From Candidatus Saccharimonadota bacterium (GTDB lineage: Bacteria; Patescibacteriota; Saccharimonadia; Saccharimonadales; Saccharimonadaceae): a stretch of 64,000 nucleotides of DNA. Position numbers and translations under genes: made by a program. Shown piece after piece: positions 37,217 to 45,489 of this stretch. Numbering within the stretch: the stretch's first letter is position 1; every line of letters starts with the position of its first letter. The notes under the pieces were generated by a model that did no database searches, was not told the DNA's origin, and was given only the letters and a program-made list of their open reading frames with translations. The stretch is from the NCBI GenBank assembly GCA_030445265.1, contig JAUCSC010000001.1:248001-312000 (forward strand), given 5' to 3'.

Positions 37217-37558
37217 TTACCAGCTGCGCTGACGGAATGAACCGCCACCGTTGCCGCCGCCACCGTTTCCGCCACCGTTGCCACCGAAGTCGCGACGAGG
37301 TCGGTCTTCTTTTGGCCGAGCAAGGTTAACGCTGATGGTACGACCATCAAGTTCCTTGCCGTCGAGTTGGTCGACTGCTTTTTGGTTGTCGCTTTCGTTA
37401 GCGAATTCCACAAAGCCAAAGCCCTTAGAACGGCCGCTGTCACGATCAGTGACGACGCGGGCGCTAGTGACTTCTCCGATTGTCTCGAAAAATGCCTTCA
37501 AACTGTCATCGTTAGTTGCGTAAGCAAGGCTACCGATGAATAAGTTTTGCTGTGCCAT
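37217..37558 (-). CDS. RRM-type RNA-binding protein with Gly-rich tail
   Basis: A single RRM domain with RNP2 LFIGSLAYA and RNP1 KGFGFVEFA, the bacterial glycine-rich RNA-binding protein type. A tail of arginine/aspartate and GGGNGGG repeats (about 85-113) follows. Binds single-stranded RNA; relatives are often cold-induced. It has a long 5' leader of more than 150 nt (37559-37720) containing hairpins, including TTATCC-TCTT-GGATAA, which hints at temperature or structure-dependent control (inference). Confidence 0.9.
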   Translation of the reverse strand: MAQQNLFIGSLAYATNDDSLKAFFETIGEVTSARVVTDRDSGRSKGFGFVEFANESDNQKAVDQLDGKELDGRTISVNLARPKEDRPRRDFGGNGGGNGGGGNGGGSFRQRSW

Positions 37559-37720
37559 ATTTATGGATCTCTTTTCTTCTTCTCTTTCGTATTGTCAGAT
37601 CGACCTGCCGGCAATATTGCTGCGAAGAAGAGAATTTATCCGAAGAGGATAAGCGCTCGCCTTTTGCTTGATACGCGTGTGCTTCTGAACGCCTTTATTT
37701 AAGCACAAATTAAGAGAAAA
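37559..37720 (-). promoter_or_regulatory. Long structured 5' leader of RRM gene
   Basis: Gene-free stretch upstream of the RRM ATG. On the minus strand it contains TTATCC/GGATAA and GCCGGCAGG-type hairpins and a purine-rich AGAAGAAAAGAGAT Shine-Dalgarno region. No small ORF seen. Confidence 0.4.
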
Positions 37721-37776
37721 TACTAGTAGTGGCTTTTAATGCTTGTGCTATGACATGGTTTGAGGCATAATGTACG

Positions 37777-37903
37777 CAAGCTGGTGCGCTAGGAAGGGGT
37801 ACTTCCGGCGCTGAAAACAAACAGCATAAAACAAACCAGTGCCCCTGGGTGGGCGCGCAACAGCTCACCAAAGACTCACCGCTCGCATCAGTGGTGAGTT
37901 TTT
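37777..37903 (+). ncRNA. Candidate structured small RNA
   Basis: Promoter-like CATAAT at 37766-37771, then a 10-bp bulged hairpin (GCGCTAGGAAG-GGGTA-CTTCCGGCGC, 37786-37811). An A-rich unpaired linker with two ACAAAC repeats follows, then a second hairpin GTGCCC-CTGGGT-GGGCGC, two CTCACC copies, and an intrinsic terminator ACTCACC...GGTGAGTTTTT. No open reading frame explains it. It does not match the conserved cores of SRP RNA, RNase P or tmRNA that I know. The tRNA-Ala promoter (TATAAT 37907-37912) follows immediately. Confidence 0.5.
37874..37903 (+). terminator. Terminator of candidate small RNA
   Basis: ACTCACC / GGTGAGT stem with T run. Confidence 0.75.
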
Positions 37904-37924
37904 GGTATAATCATCATTTGTGAC

Positions 37925-38001
37925 GGGGCATTGGCACAGTTGGCTAGCGCGCTTCCATGGCATGGAAGAGGTCATCGGTTCGAATCCGATATGCTCCACC
38001 A
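37925..38001 (+). tRNA. tRNA-Ala (GGC), CCA encoded
   Basis: Acceptor GGGGCAT/ATGCTCC, anticodon stem CTTCC/GGAAG with loop ATGGCAT (GGC), T-arm ATCGG-TTCGAAT-CCGAT, and CCA encoded. Confidence 0.93.
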
Positions 38002-38333
38002 AACTGATTATGGTTATCACTATCAATAGTGGAACAACAGAGGCCACCATGTACCGATGGTGGCATTTCTGCATTCTGACCGAGATTCAACGGGTGACAC
38101 AGCGAGAGACCATTACAGGATCTGACCTCTAGCGGAGCGGTTCTAGTTAGGCACTCAAGGTGTCTATCGGTACGTGTTCGTGAGCCTTGTTGTGACAGGG
38201 GTGTCCTGTACCGATGCTGAATCTACTAACGCTTGACCTGTCGCACTGCGCTGTCATAATCAGGGGCAGATGGGCAAGAAGCGACAACTATTCACACCGT
38301 TGCGTAATACGTCCGAGAGACGGTGTGTTAATC
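38002..38333 (+). other. Gene-free junction between tRNA-Ala and island
   Basis: Holds a terminator-like hairpin GCCACCAT-GTACCG-ATGGTGGC (38043-38064). The decamer TGTACCGATG occurs twice (about 38050 and 38207). A larger inverted pair, ATCGGTAC (about 38166) with GTACCGAT, encloses ACAGG-GGTGT-CCTGT. No gene is seen. No duplicate of the tRNA-Ala 3' end was found at the far side of the island. Confidence 0.5.
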
Positions 38334-40961
38334 ATGACTAGCGATGGTTGGGCGAAGTTCTGGGCTGTTGACCTACACGTGCACACACCGGGCTCTGGCG
38401 ACGCTAAGGCCGAAGATTTTGGCACCGCTGAGAACATTGTTAATGCGGCCCTTGGCGCTGGCTTGCATGCGATCGCCGTTACAGATCACAACACTGCATC
38501 GTGGGTCGATCAGATGACTGCAGCAGCCACAGGCACTGATTTAGTCGTTCTTCCTGGCTTCGAGCTGAGCACACCTCAGGGGCACCTGCTGGGTATCTGG
38601 GAAGAGGGAACGTCCTCGGCAGTGCTTCAGGATGTCCTTATTCGTGTGGGTATTGCTCGAAACAAATTCGGCAACTTGGATGCGCTTACTGCCAAGAGCA
38701 TGAGCGAGTGTGCGCAGGAGATTATTGCTGGAGGCGGTATTGCCATCGCCGCTCATATCGATAAGGAAAAGGGGATCCTAACCCAGCCGGTACAGACTCA
38801 CGTCAATCAGGTACTGGCTGATCTCAATATCTCGGCATTCGAGTATGTGAAGACCGAGACTCCCGCAAAGGTAGAAGCCAAGCTGAATGGTGCTCGTCAG
38901 CCGGCCCTCGTGCAGAGTTCCGATGCCTACGACGCCTCGCTGAGCCGACATTCTGTGACTGCGATCGGAATTCGACGAACCTGGATCAAAGCAGCGCGAC
39001 CCGACCTGTGTGGTCTTGAATATGCACTAGACGATCCAGATCTACGTGTCACACTGTCGGATCCGGCCTTGCTCCCAGCGCATCCAACCATCGATTCGGT
39101 TTCTATCTCCGACGGATTCCTCGCTGGTGTCGCTATCGACCTCAGTCCAGATCTCAACGCCCTGCTCGGGGGTACCGGAGTTGGAAAGTCTTTGGTTCTC
39201 GAGGCGATCCGCTTTGCCCTCGCACAGCAGGTTGATGGCGCGGTTTTCAAGACCATTTTTGATGAGGTAGATCACCGACTGGAGCTAGCGCTCCGTACCG
39301 GCACCGACGTAATTGTTCAAATTTCCGCCTCTGACGAGAAGTACCGGATTACACGCACCTACTCGACAGTCGTCTCCAAACCAAGAGTCGAACAGAAAGT
39401 CGATGGCGATTGGATTGAGATCGACCGAACACCAGCCTCGCTACTCGGGATCGCATCCTTCTCGCAGGGAGAAATCCTCGAATACGCACGCGAGCCCGTT
39501 GGACGGGTAGGCCTCGTCGATGCACATCTTGATTTATCCGGGATAGAGGAGCGGGTCACTAATGCAGAAGACGCGCTCCGCGCGAACGCTGGCAAACTCA
39601 TCGCCTCTAGAAATCGAGTCGCCGAACTGACGGAAAAGTCAGCCAAGGTTACTGAGTTGAAAGAGCGTGAACGGGTGCTCTCTGAACTTTTCGATGCCGA
39701 GCTAGTGAAATCCCAACGTCTTTGGACCGCTGAACAAAGTACCATCGCAACACTTGCTGAGCAGGTAGAAGGCGTCAGATTCAGCAGACCAACCGAGCCT
39801 GACGCAGTATCGACAAGCCTCTCGCCACAGCACGATAAGCAATTCGAGAGTATCCGCATCGCAAGGGAAGCTTTGTCGACGGCAATTGAAGATGCTAAGA
39901 AGCTGGTTGATGCCAGCCTTGAATCCCTTAAGACGACCGTCGAAGGAGTTCGCACCGAGTTCAACGCTGAGTACAAAAAGTTTCAGGCAAAGCTCGATGA
40001 ACAGGTCGAGAAAAGTGGCGGCACATCGTTGCGGAGCTTGCGTCGCGAACTGGAGACTGTCCAAACCGATCTTGGCTTAGCGAACGTTGCCTCGGACGAA
40101 CTAAAAAGGGTTGCGCAGCCGGCGCTGAAGACGCTGACGGAAGATCGAGAGACCTTACTAACGCAGCTAAAACAAGCTCGTGATGATCGACGTACACTGC
40201 GCCGCGGCCGTGCACGCGAACTCAACACCAAGACTGCCGGATTTGTGAAGATCGACATTCCCAGCCATGGAGATACGTCCAAGTTCCGTGTAGAGCTTGA
40301 GGTTTTAAAGGTCGGATCTCATGTACAGGAGCGAGTTCTCGATCTCATTGCAGAGAAGGTCCATCCTTATCAATTTGTTCGAGCTGTTTGGAGCGGAGAT
40401 CCGACTCAGATTGGCACCCTACCTAATGGTGTCACCGCCACCGATATCTCAAGACTGATCACGAATATTGCCGACAAAGATTTGAGCGAACAGCTTTTGG
40501 AATGTCAGCTGGTCGATACTCCAGATGTGCTTGATGTGAAATTCAAGAAGCCAGAGGGCGGCGACTACGTTAACATCGAAGACCTTTCCCACGGTCAGAA
40601 ATGCACCGCGATCCTAGTGATCCTTCTCGCCGATGGCGAAAATCCAGTACTCGTCGACCAACCCGAAGATGCCCTTCATGCACCATGGATTGAGGAGTAT
40701 TTAGTCAACCGCTTGCGTGAACTTCGGGGCACACGACAATACATCTTCGCTACTCGTAGCTCTGGCCTGGTGGTAAGTGCTGACGCTGAACAGCTGATTA
40801 CAATGCGCGCAACCGCGGAAAAGGGAGAAATCGAAGCCAGTGGCTCATTGGAGCGTCATGACTTGAACAAACTGGCTCTTCATCACCTGGAAGGCGGAAA
40901 GATTCCGTTCGGGCGGCGCACTAGAAAGCTTCGATCGTCTATTTCCGACGTGATCTCTTGA
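38334..40961 (+). CDS. PHP-domain / SMC-like ATPase fusion (TrlF-like)
   Basis: N-terminal PHP metallo-hydrolase domain: DLHVHTPGSGD (H15, H17), AVTDHN (51-53), GFELST...GHLLGI, AAHIDKEKG and a late SSDAYD aspartate. Next comes an SMC/Rad50-type ATPase split by a coiled coil: Walker A GGTGVGKS (about 279-286), coiled coil about 400-640, signature LSHGQ (about 751-755), and Walker B VLVDQPEDALH. Such fusions are DNA/RNA-acting enzymes often found in defence contexts; activity here is inferred. ATG 38334 was chosen; the 40 residues from 38214 are not domain-like. It lies 332 bp after tRNA-Ala in an accessory island. Confidence 0.85.
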   Translation: MTSDGWAKFWAVDLHVHTPGSGDAKAEDFGTAENIVNAALGAGLHAIAVTDHNTASWVDQMTAAATGTDLVVLPGFELSTPQGHLLGIWEEGTSSAVLQDVLIRVGIARNKFGNLDALTAKSMSECAQEIIAGGGIAIAAHIDKEKGILTQPVQTHVNQVLADLNISAFEYVKTETPAKVEAKLNGARQPALVQSSDAYDASLSRHSVTAIGIRRTWIKAARPDLCGLEYALDDPDLRVTLSDPALLPAHPTIDSVSISDGFLAGVAIDLSPDLNALLGGTGVGKSLVLEAIRFALAQQVDGAVFKTIFDEVDHRLELALRTGTDVIVQISASDEKYRITRTYSTVVSKPRVEQKVDGDWIEIDRTPASLLGIASFSQGEILEYAREPVGRVGLVDAHLDLSGIEERVTNAEDALRANAGKLIASRNRVAELTEKSAKVTELKERERVLSELFDAELVKSQRLWTAEQSTIATLAEQVEGVRFSRPTEPDAVSTSLSPQHDKQFESIRIAREALSTAIEDAKKLVDASLESLKTTVEGVRTEFNAEYKKFQAKLDEQVEKSGGTSLRSLRRELETVQTDLGLANVASDELKRVAQPALKTLTEDRETLLTQLKQARDDRRTLRRGRARELNTKTAGFVKIDIPSHGDTSKFRVELEVLKVGSHVQERVLDLIAEKVHPYQFVRAVWSGDPTQIGTLPNGVTATDISRLITNIADKDLSEQLLECQLVDTPDVLDVKFKKPEGGDYVNIEDLSHGQKCTAILVILLADGENPVLVDQPEDALHAPWIEEYLVNRLRELRGTRQYIFATRSSGLVVSADAEQLITMRATAEKGEIEASGSLERHDLNKLALHHLEGGKIPFGRRTRKLRSSISDVIS

Positions 40962-40998
40962 CGAATAGCCAGCGGGCCTTCATAGTGATCCGTCCCTC

Positions 40999-41409
40999 AT
41001 GGCACGGCTCACTAATCACGTCTATCTGCTGCAGCACCATCAACTAAAGAAGGAATGGTCATCGTCAGGCGGTGGCGCCTTCGTCATGTTGAGTCCCACC
41101 GAACAGTGGACCCTTCACGCCTACTACGAGTTCACCAAGTCACTGTCAGACGCCGAGCTCATCACGCACCGTCGTCGCATCAGCCAATCGCAACCGTCGT
41201 TGCCACATCGCGCCGGCAAGGCAGTCGCGAAGCTCGCTGTGTTCACCGATCGGCTCGAGGCGTACCGCGCACGGCCGCGAGTTCGAACCCGGAAGAAAGG
41301 CGCCCCATACGAAGTGCGCATCTTCAGTGAGGTGAATATGAATATTGATCCGGTCGAGTTTGCGCGGATCCTGATACAGGCAGCCAAAGAGCGGAGCGAT
41401 CAGGACTAG
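40999..41409 (+). CDS. Hypothetical partner of PHP-ATPase, 136 aa
   Basis: Unrecognised soluble basic protein: MARLTNHVYLLQHHQLKKEW at the start, an arginine-rich middle (HRRRISQSQPSLPHRAGKAV, RARPRVRTRKKG), and a helical end. It follows the PHP-ATPase by 37 bp in the same direction and is probably co-transcribed. The basic character would suit nucleic-acid binding. It may be a second component of the same system (inference from position only). Confidence 0.6.
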   Translation: MARLTNHVYLLQHHQLKKEWSSSGGGAFVMLSPTEQWTLHAYYEFTKSLSDAELITHRRRISQSQPSLPHRAGKAVAKLAVFTDRLEAYRARPRVRTRKKGAPYEVRIFSEVNMNIDPVEFARILIQAAKERSDQD

Positions 41410-41720
41410 ATGCAGTGCTTTTTACAACCATTAGCGCTGTAGGCATGCGCAGGATCTGATCTGTTACATGTGTGCCTTTGGGTGGGTGGATCGCTCAAGG
41501 TACTTCCCAATTCCGCCGTTGACTCTTGAGCTTGAATGATTCAGATTGTGGGCATATGGCCCAAGTGGAAAGACAGGAAAGGATTACTGAACGAACGCGC
41601 GTCACGTTCACATTCGAGCGTGAAGTTACTCGATCCGTGGGCAAGGGTCATGTAGCCGGATCGAAACTTGTCGTTGTTTTTACCATCATCCAAATCCTTC
41701 TTCAGACGTGCGACTTCTTC
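41410..41720. other. Gene-free stretch within island
   Basis: No convincing gene, RNA or repeat seen. One short frame (41526-41732) has no start signal or recognisable composition. Confidence 0.5.
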
Positions 41721-42176
41721 CTAAAGCCGTGATCGTCCGTGCGTGTCCCGGAACCGAACACCGCGCTCACGAAGTCGACTGTGAATCGTGTGACCATCAA
41801 AGCCGAGGCGGGCAGCGATCTTGGCGACGGATAGACCTTGCTCGTACAAGCGGACCGCCTGATCGATTTGCGAGTAGCTCATCGATTTTGGTCGGCGTGT
41901 AACCGAAGCACGATTGAGCTGTTCAATCACCGTGGTCTTGCTAATGCCGAGTTCAGTCGCAATTTCGACGACTCGACCGCCTGCTTCGTAAAGTGCGACG
42001 ATCTGCTGTCGATCGCGCATCGTCACTTTCTTGGCGCCACGGGGGAGCGGTGAACGAGCAGCTCGCCTTGTTTTCGATGTCTCGGCTCGTTCAATCAGCT
42101 CTAAGAGGTCAGATGTGGCTGAAGACCGATTCGAGTAAGCCCGCAGGAGCCCCACCAAGCATTTACATAATGCCAT
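41721..42176 (-). CDS. Double helix-turn-helix recombinase-type DNA-binding protein
   Basis: Two successive helix-turn-helix units: QQIVALYEAGGRVVEIATELGISKTTVIEQL and QAVRLYEQGLSVAKIAARLGFDGHTIHSRL, ending RGVRFRDTHGR. This arrangement and the DTHGR ending resemble the DNA-binding tails of actinobacterial resolvase/recombinase-related proteins. No catalytic serine-recombinase domain is present, so it is either a remnant or a free-standing DNA-binding protein. A stop codon lies immediately before ATG 42176. It is divergent from the GC-rich gene at 42323 and overlaps that gene's promoter. Confidence 0.7.
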   Translation of the reverse strand: MALCKCLVGLLRAYSNRSSATSDLLELIERAETSKTRRAARSPLPRGAKKVTMRDRQQIVALYEAGGRVVEIATELGISKTTVIEQLNRASVTRRPKSMSYSQIDQAVRLYEQGLSVAKIAARLGFDGHTIHSRLRERGVRFRDTHGRSRL

Positions 42177-42190
42177 TTACATGGTATTAT
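42162..42190 (+). promoter_or_regulatory. Promoter of GC-rich unit C
   Basis: TTTACA (42162-42167), 17-bp spacer, TATTAT (42185-42190). Gives a leader of about 125 nt with hairpins CCTGCAC/GTGCAGG and CTCGT-GGAA-ACGAG. Confidence 0.6.
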
Positions 42191-42322
42191 TTTTTTACTC
42201 AATCAATGGTTGAGGCCGCTGCTACCTAGGCGCGGTGTAGAAGTTTCGTCTTTGTAAGCTTGAACTCCTGCACCGTGCAGGCACTCGTGGAAACGAGAAC
42301 ATCATAGAAATGGGTGAGATTG

Positions 42323-42679
42323 ATGACTGAAAACGAGAGCGAACCAAGGCCGGTTCCTGCTACGGCGATTCACGGCGTCATGCCGATGCACGGCCAGACG
42401 TTCAATCTGGCTGAGGCAGCACAGGTGATCATGGCGCGCGACCCGGAGATGGGTCGGACGATGTGGCGGGCGCTTCTCAGCGGAGAAGCTGGAGACCGGC
42501 TACGGATCGAAGCCGAAGAGCACCTGTGGTATCTGTTCTGGGAGATGATCGAGAACGTCGTCGTCCCGAACGGCCGGATCATCGAGGAGCTGATCGAGGA
42601 GGTCTGGCCGGACTACAAGCGCATCGCGCAGGTGGAATATGTCGAGGGCAAAGTCCTCGACGACGTCATCCTCACCTGA
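42323..42679 (+). CDS. GC-rich orphan protein C, 118 aa
   Basis: No known family. Strongly GC-rich codons compared with flanking murF-like gene. Acidic and helical: FNLAEAAQVIMARDPEMG, EEHLWYLFWEMIENVVVPNG, LIEEVWPDYKRIAQVEYVEG. No signal peptide. ATG 42323 was preferred over GTG 42314 because of the GGGTGA spacing and because MTENESEP begins the charged N-terminus. It has its own promoter, structured leader and 3' hairpin, like units A, B, D and E. Confidence 0.65.
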   Translation: MTENESEPRPVPATAIHGVMPMHGQTFNLAEAAQVIMARDPEMGRTMWRALLSGEAGDRLRIEAEEHLWYLFWEMIENVVVPNGRIIEELIEEVWPDYKRIAQVEYVEGKVLDDVILT

Positions 42680-42752
42680 AGCCCGCACCCCGCGTGCGGA
42701 GGCCTCCGGCGAAAGTCGTGATGGTCTCCGCGCCGGGTGTTGGGCTCTTTCA
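42680..42752 (+). terminator. Large hairpin ending GC-rich unit C
   Basis: AGCCC...CACCC...GCG pairs with CGC...CGGGTG...GGGCT, with an inner GGAGGCCTCC palindrome, followed by CTTTC. Confidence 0.6.
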
Positions 42753-42789
42753 ATTCTTACGGCATAAAGTACTGTATTATTGAAGCAGT

Positions 42790-44073
42790 ATGTTGAAACG
42801 ATTTATACAAACAATTCTCGAGGGTTATGTAAAGAAATATTTGGCGCGTCATCCAGATATTACATTAATTATTGTGACAGGGAGCGTTGGCAAGACGAGC
42901 ACAAAAGTCGCCGTTGCTACTGTCCTGAGCGAACGCTTCCGCGTCCGGCTTCATGAAGGCAATCACAATGCTGAGCTGAGTGCTCCGCTGGCCATTCTCG
43001 GGATAGAATACCCGGACAATATTCGCAGCCTAAGCGCCTGGATGGCCGTATTCAAGGCGGCTCGGCAACGGATAAAAAATCCCACGGATACGGATGTCAT
43101 CGTCCAAGAAGTGGGGAGTGATCGTATTGGACAAGTACCTCATTTTGGGACATATGCGCGACCCGGAATCGCCGTTATTACGGCTGTCTCCCCGGAACAT
43201 ATGGAGTATTTCGGCACGATCGAGGAAGTGGCTAAAGAAGAGCTGGCTGCTGCTAATTTTAGTGAAAAAGCTATTATCAATCGAGATGACATATCGGGAC
43301 AATACGCTTCGATATTATCAAATCCGAACGTGACGACATACGGGACGAGCGCCTCAGCAGAGTATTATTTCACGTCTCAAGATTTTGATATTGAGCGCGG
43401 CCATCGCGGGCAATTAGTTGGTCCGCGCTGGGATGAACCTATTGCTGCAACCATCAAAGTACTCGGCGAGCACAATTTGCGGCCAGCGGTCGCCGCAGCC
43501 GCAGTGGCCGATAGTCTCGGCATGACACCAACTGAAATTAGGAGCGGCCTCGAGAAAGTCCAGCCAGTAAGTGGTCGGATGAACATGCTCCGCGGTATGA
43601 ATGACACCTTACTGATCGATGATACTTATAACTCGAGCCCCCTTGCGGCGAGCTCGGCCCTCCAGGCCCTGTACCAGCTGACCGTACCCCAGCGTATTGC
43701 GGTGCTCGGGAGTATGAATGAGCTGGGATCGTCGTCAGTAGCTGAGCATCAAGCTATTGGCAAAATGTGTGATCCAAATCAGCTTGCTTGGGTCATTACC
43801 GTAGGCAAAGAAGCCAGGGAGCATCTTGCGCCAGCGGCCAAGGCGAATGGATGTCAGGTTGCGAGCTTTGATTCTGCGATTGAAGCCGGCGGTTTCGTCC
43901 ATCAGCATCTCGAAAAGGGCGCGGCAGTGCTATTCAAGGGCTCACAGGGAGGCGTCTATCTGGAAGAAGCGGTCAAAGTGCTCCTCCACTCAACTGATGA
44001 TGAAGCGAAGCTGGTGCGACAGTCTCCTCAGTGGCTAAAGGATAAGAAAGCCTTCTTTGAGAGCCTTGCCTAG
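42790..44073 (+). CDS. MurF-like Mur ligase without N-terminal domain
   Basis: ATP-dependent amide ligase of the Mur family: P-loop VTGSVGKTSTKVAVA, metal/carbamate region around QEVGSDRIGQ, ISPEHMEYFG-like VSPEHMEYFG, and the MurF-type C-terminal motif LIDDTYNSSPLAASSAL. In peptidoglycan synthesis MurF adds D-Ala-D-Ala to the UDP-tripeptide. The normal N-terminal UDP-MurNAc-binding domain (about 80 residues) is missing: the P-loop begins at about residue 30. TATTAT (42775-42780) gives a 3-nt leader. Substrate may therefore differ from canonical MurF. Confidence 0.85.
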   Translation: MLKRFIQTILEGYVKKYLARHPDITLIIVTGSVGKTSTKVAVATVLSERFRVRLHEGNHNAELSAPLAILGIEYPDNIRSLSAWMAVFKAARQRIKNPTDTDVIVQEVGSDRIGQVPHFGTYARPGIAVITAVSPEHMEYFGTIEEVAKEELAAANFSEKAIINRDDISGQYASILSNPNVTTYGTSASAEYYFTSQDFDIERGHRGQLVGPRWDEPIAATIKVLGEHNLRPAVAAAAVADSLGMTPTEIRSGLEKVQPVSGRMNMLRGMNDTLLIDDTYNSSPLAASSALQALYQLTVPQRIAVLGSMNELGSSSVAEHQAIGKMCDPNQLAWVITVGKEAREHLAPAAKANGCQVASFDSAIEAGGFVHQHLEKGAAVLFKGSQGGVYLEEAVKVLLHSTDDEAKLVRQSPQWLKDKKAFFESLA

Positions 44074-44121
44074 TATGGTAGGATAGGCATAAACAGTAAT
44101 AACCTTTAGAGGAAGAGCCAC

Positions 44122-45444
44122 ATGCCTGACGATAACAATCAATATAACCCGTTTCGACCGCAGCAGCCCCCGGCGCCATCCGATCCCAATCAATCTGCGG
44201 TGAATGAACCAGTTCAGGCACCGATTGAGCAGCCAGCGCCAGTATCATCTCCACCCGAAACGGCCAGTGACTCTGCGTGGACGGCTCCTGAACCTCCTGT
44301 AGCTACCACGCCGCCTCCATTTGAACCTACCCAAGATAATATCCCAAGCTCGTCTCCGGCCGGTATTTTTCCCGTGTCCGAATCTCCGAGTGAACCAGTA
44401 GCTGAGCCTACACCGCCAAAAAAGAGTAAGAAGGCGTGGATAATTGGTGGCATTATCGCAGCCGCGCTTATCGTCGTCAGTGCAGTGGGCGTTTCTGCCT
44501 ATACCTTCGTCTACCAAAACCCTGAGCGTGTTGTACTCGACGCTATCAGTGGCGCACTTCAAGCGAAAACTACTACATATGTTGGGTCGTTAGACTTTAA
44601 AGATGATAGCTACGCAGTCAAGGTAAGCCTGGACGGGAAACAGGACGGTATCCACGCCGGCACTTTGGCAGCAACCGTTAATTTAACTAGTGATGACATA
44701 ACAGCCAGTATTAAAGCCTCTGTACTGATGGATCAGGATGGCGTATTTTATGTCAAAATCGACGATTTGCGTGAACTGCTGGACAAGATAGTATCAGAGA
44801 GTCTAGCAGAGGTAGACTTATCAGATTATGACAACATCATCACTTTAGTCGACAGTAAATGGGTACGGTTCTCTCCCGAGGACATGGGTGAAGTGAGTGA
44901 AGAATATTCAAAAGCGCAGACTTGTCTAATGAACGAGCTCAAACAATTCAAAGAAAACGAGGACATACGCAAAGAGATCGCGGCGTTATACGACAATAAC
45001 CGATTTATTTTAGTAAAAGACAGTCTAGGCAACAAAGATATTAACGGCGTTTCAAGCATAGGTTATAACATCGAGATTGATGGCAAAAAAGTGAACAGCT
45101 TTTATAAAGGTCTCGGTGAAACTACTTTAGGTAAAAAAATCGCTGCTTGCGATAAACGATTTACGTTTGATGACGGTGAAACTTATAATGATAATGACAA
45201 ACCACAGACGCTAGAACTATGGGCTAGTCAGTTCGGCCATGAGCTGACAGAGCTAAAAGTAGCAGATAAAAAAGATAGCGCTGAATACTCAGGGCTACTA
45301 CAGCCTAAATTTAATCAAGATTTCACCGTCACAGCTCCTAAGGACTTTGTTCCCCTCAAGGATGTCATCGAAGAATTTAATAAGCTTTCAGAATCTAACA
45401 ACGCCGAAGCACTCGGAGCATCGATCTTTAAGTTCAGCGAATAG
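44122..45444 (+). CDS. Membrane-anchored surface protein with Pro-rich cytoplasmic tail
   Basis: 440 residues: a proline/serine/glutamate-rich N-terminal region (about 1-100) ending PPKKSKK, one membrane helix (about 111-133), then an extracellular domain of about 300 residues with a repetitive beta structure (KTTTYVGSLDFKDDSYAVKVSLDGKQDG) and a few cysteines. This topology, with a low-complexity tail inside, is common among uncharacterised proteins in these bacteria. No catalytic motif seen. It may interact with the host surface or envelope (inference). Confidence 0.65.
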   Translation: MPDDNNQYNPFRPQQPPAPSDPNQSAVNEPVQAPIEQPAPVSSPPETASDSAWTAPEPPVATTPPPFEPTQDNIPSSSPAGIFPVSESPSEPVAEPTPPKKSKKAWIIGGIIAAALIVVSAVGVSAYTFVYQNPERVVLDAISGALQAKTTTYVGSLDFKDDSYAVKVSLDGKQDGIHAGTLAATVNLTSDDITASIKASVLMDQDGVFYVKIDDLRELLDKIVSESLAEVDLSDYDNIITLVDSKWVRFSPEDMGEVSEEYSKAQTCLMNELKQFKENEDIRKEIAALYDNNRFILVKDSLGNKDINGVSSIGYNIEIDGKKVNSFYKGLGETTLGKKIAACDKRFTFDDGETYNDNDKPQTLELWASQFGHELTELKVADKKDSAEYSGLLQPKFNQDFTVTAPKDFVPLKDVIEEFNKLSESNNAEALGASIFKFSE

Positions 45445-45489
45445 TATCCTCCTGACGAGAAGAGGTAGGTTTGCTACAATAGGAAGGTT

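Noticed and set aside
37777-37903. Assigning the candidate RNA as SRP RNA or RNase P RNA
   Set aside because: The conserved SRP tetraloop helix and RNase P core motifs are not present.
39359-39976. Antisense open frame (205 codons) in the PHP-ATPase gene
   Set aside because: Ser/Thr-rich shadow frame of the ATPase coiled coil; no supporting signal.
41526-41732. 68-codon frame in the island
   Set aside because: No Shine-Dalgarno site or positioned -10 box, and it overlaps the HTH gene end; composition not convincing.
38002-42300. Precise att-site duplication of tRNA-Ala bounding the island
   Set aside because: I found no second copy of the tRNA-Ala 3' end downstream; island borders remain undefined.
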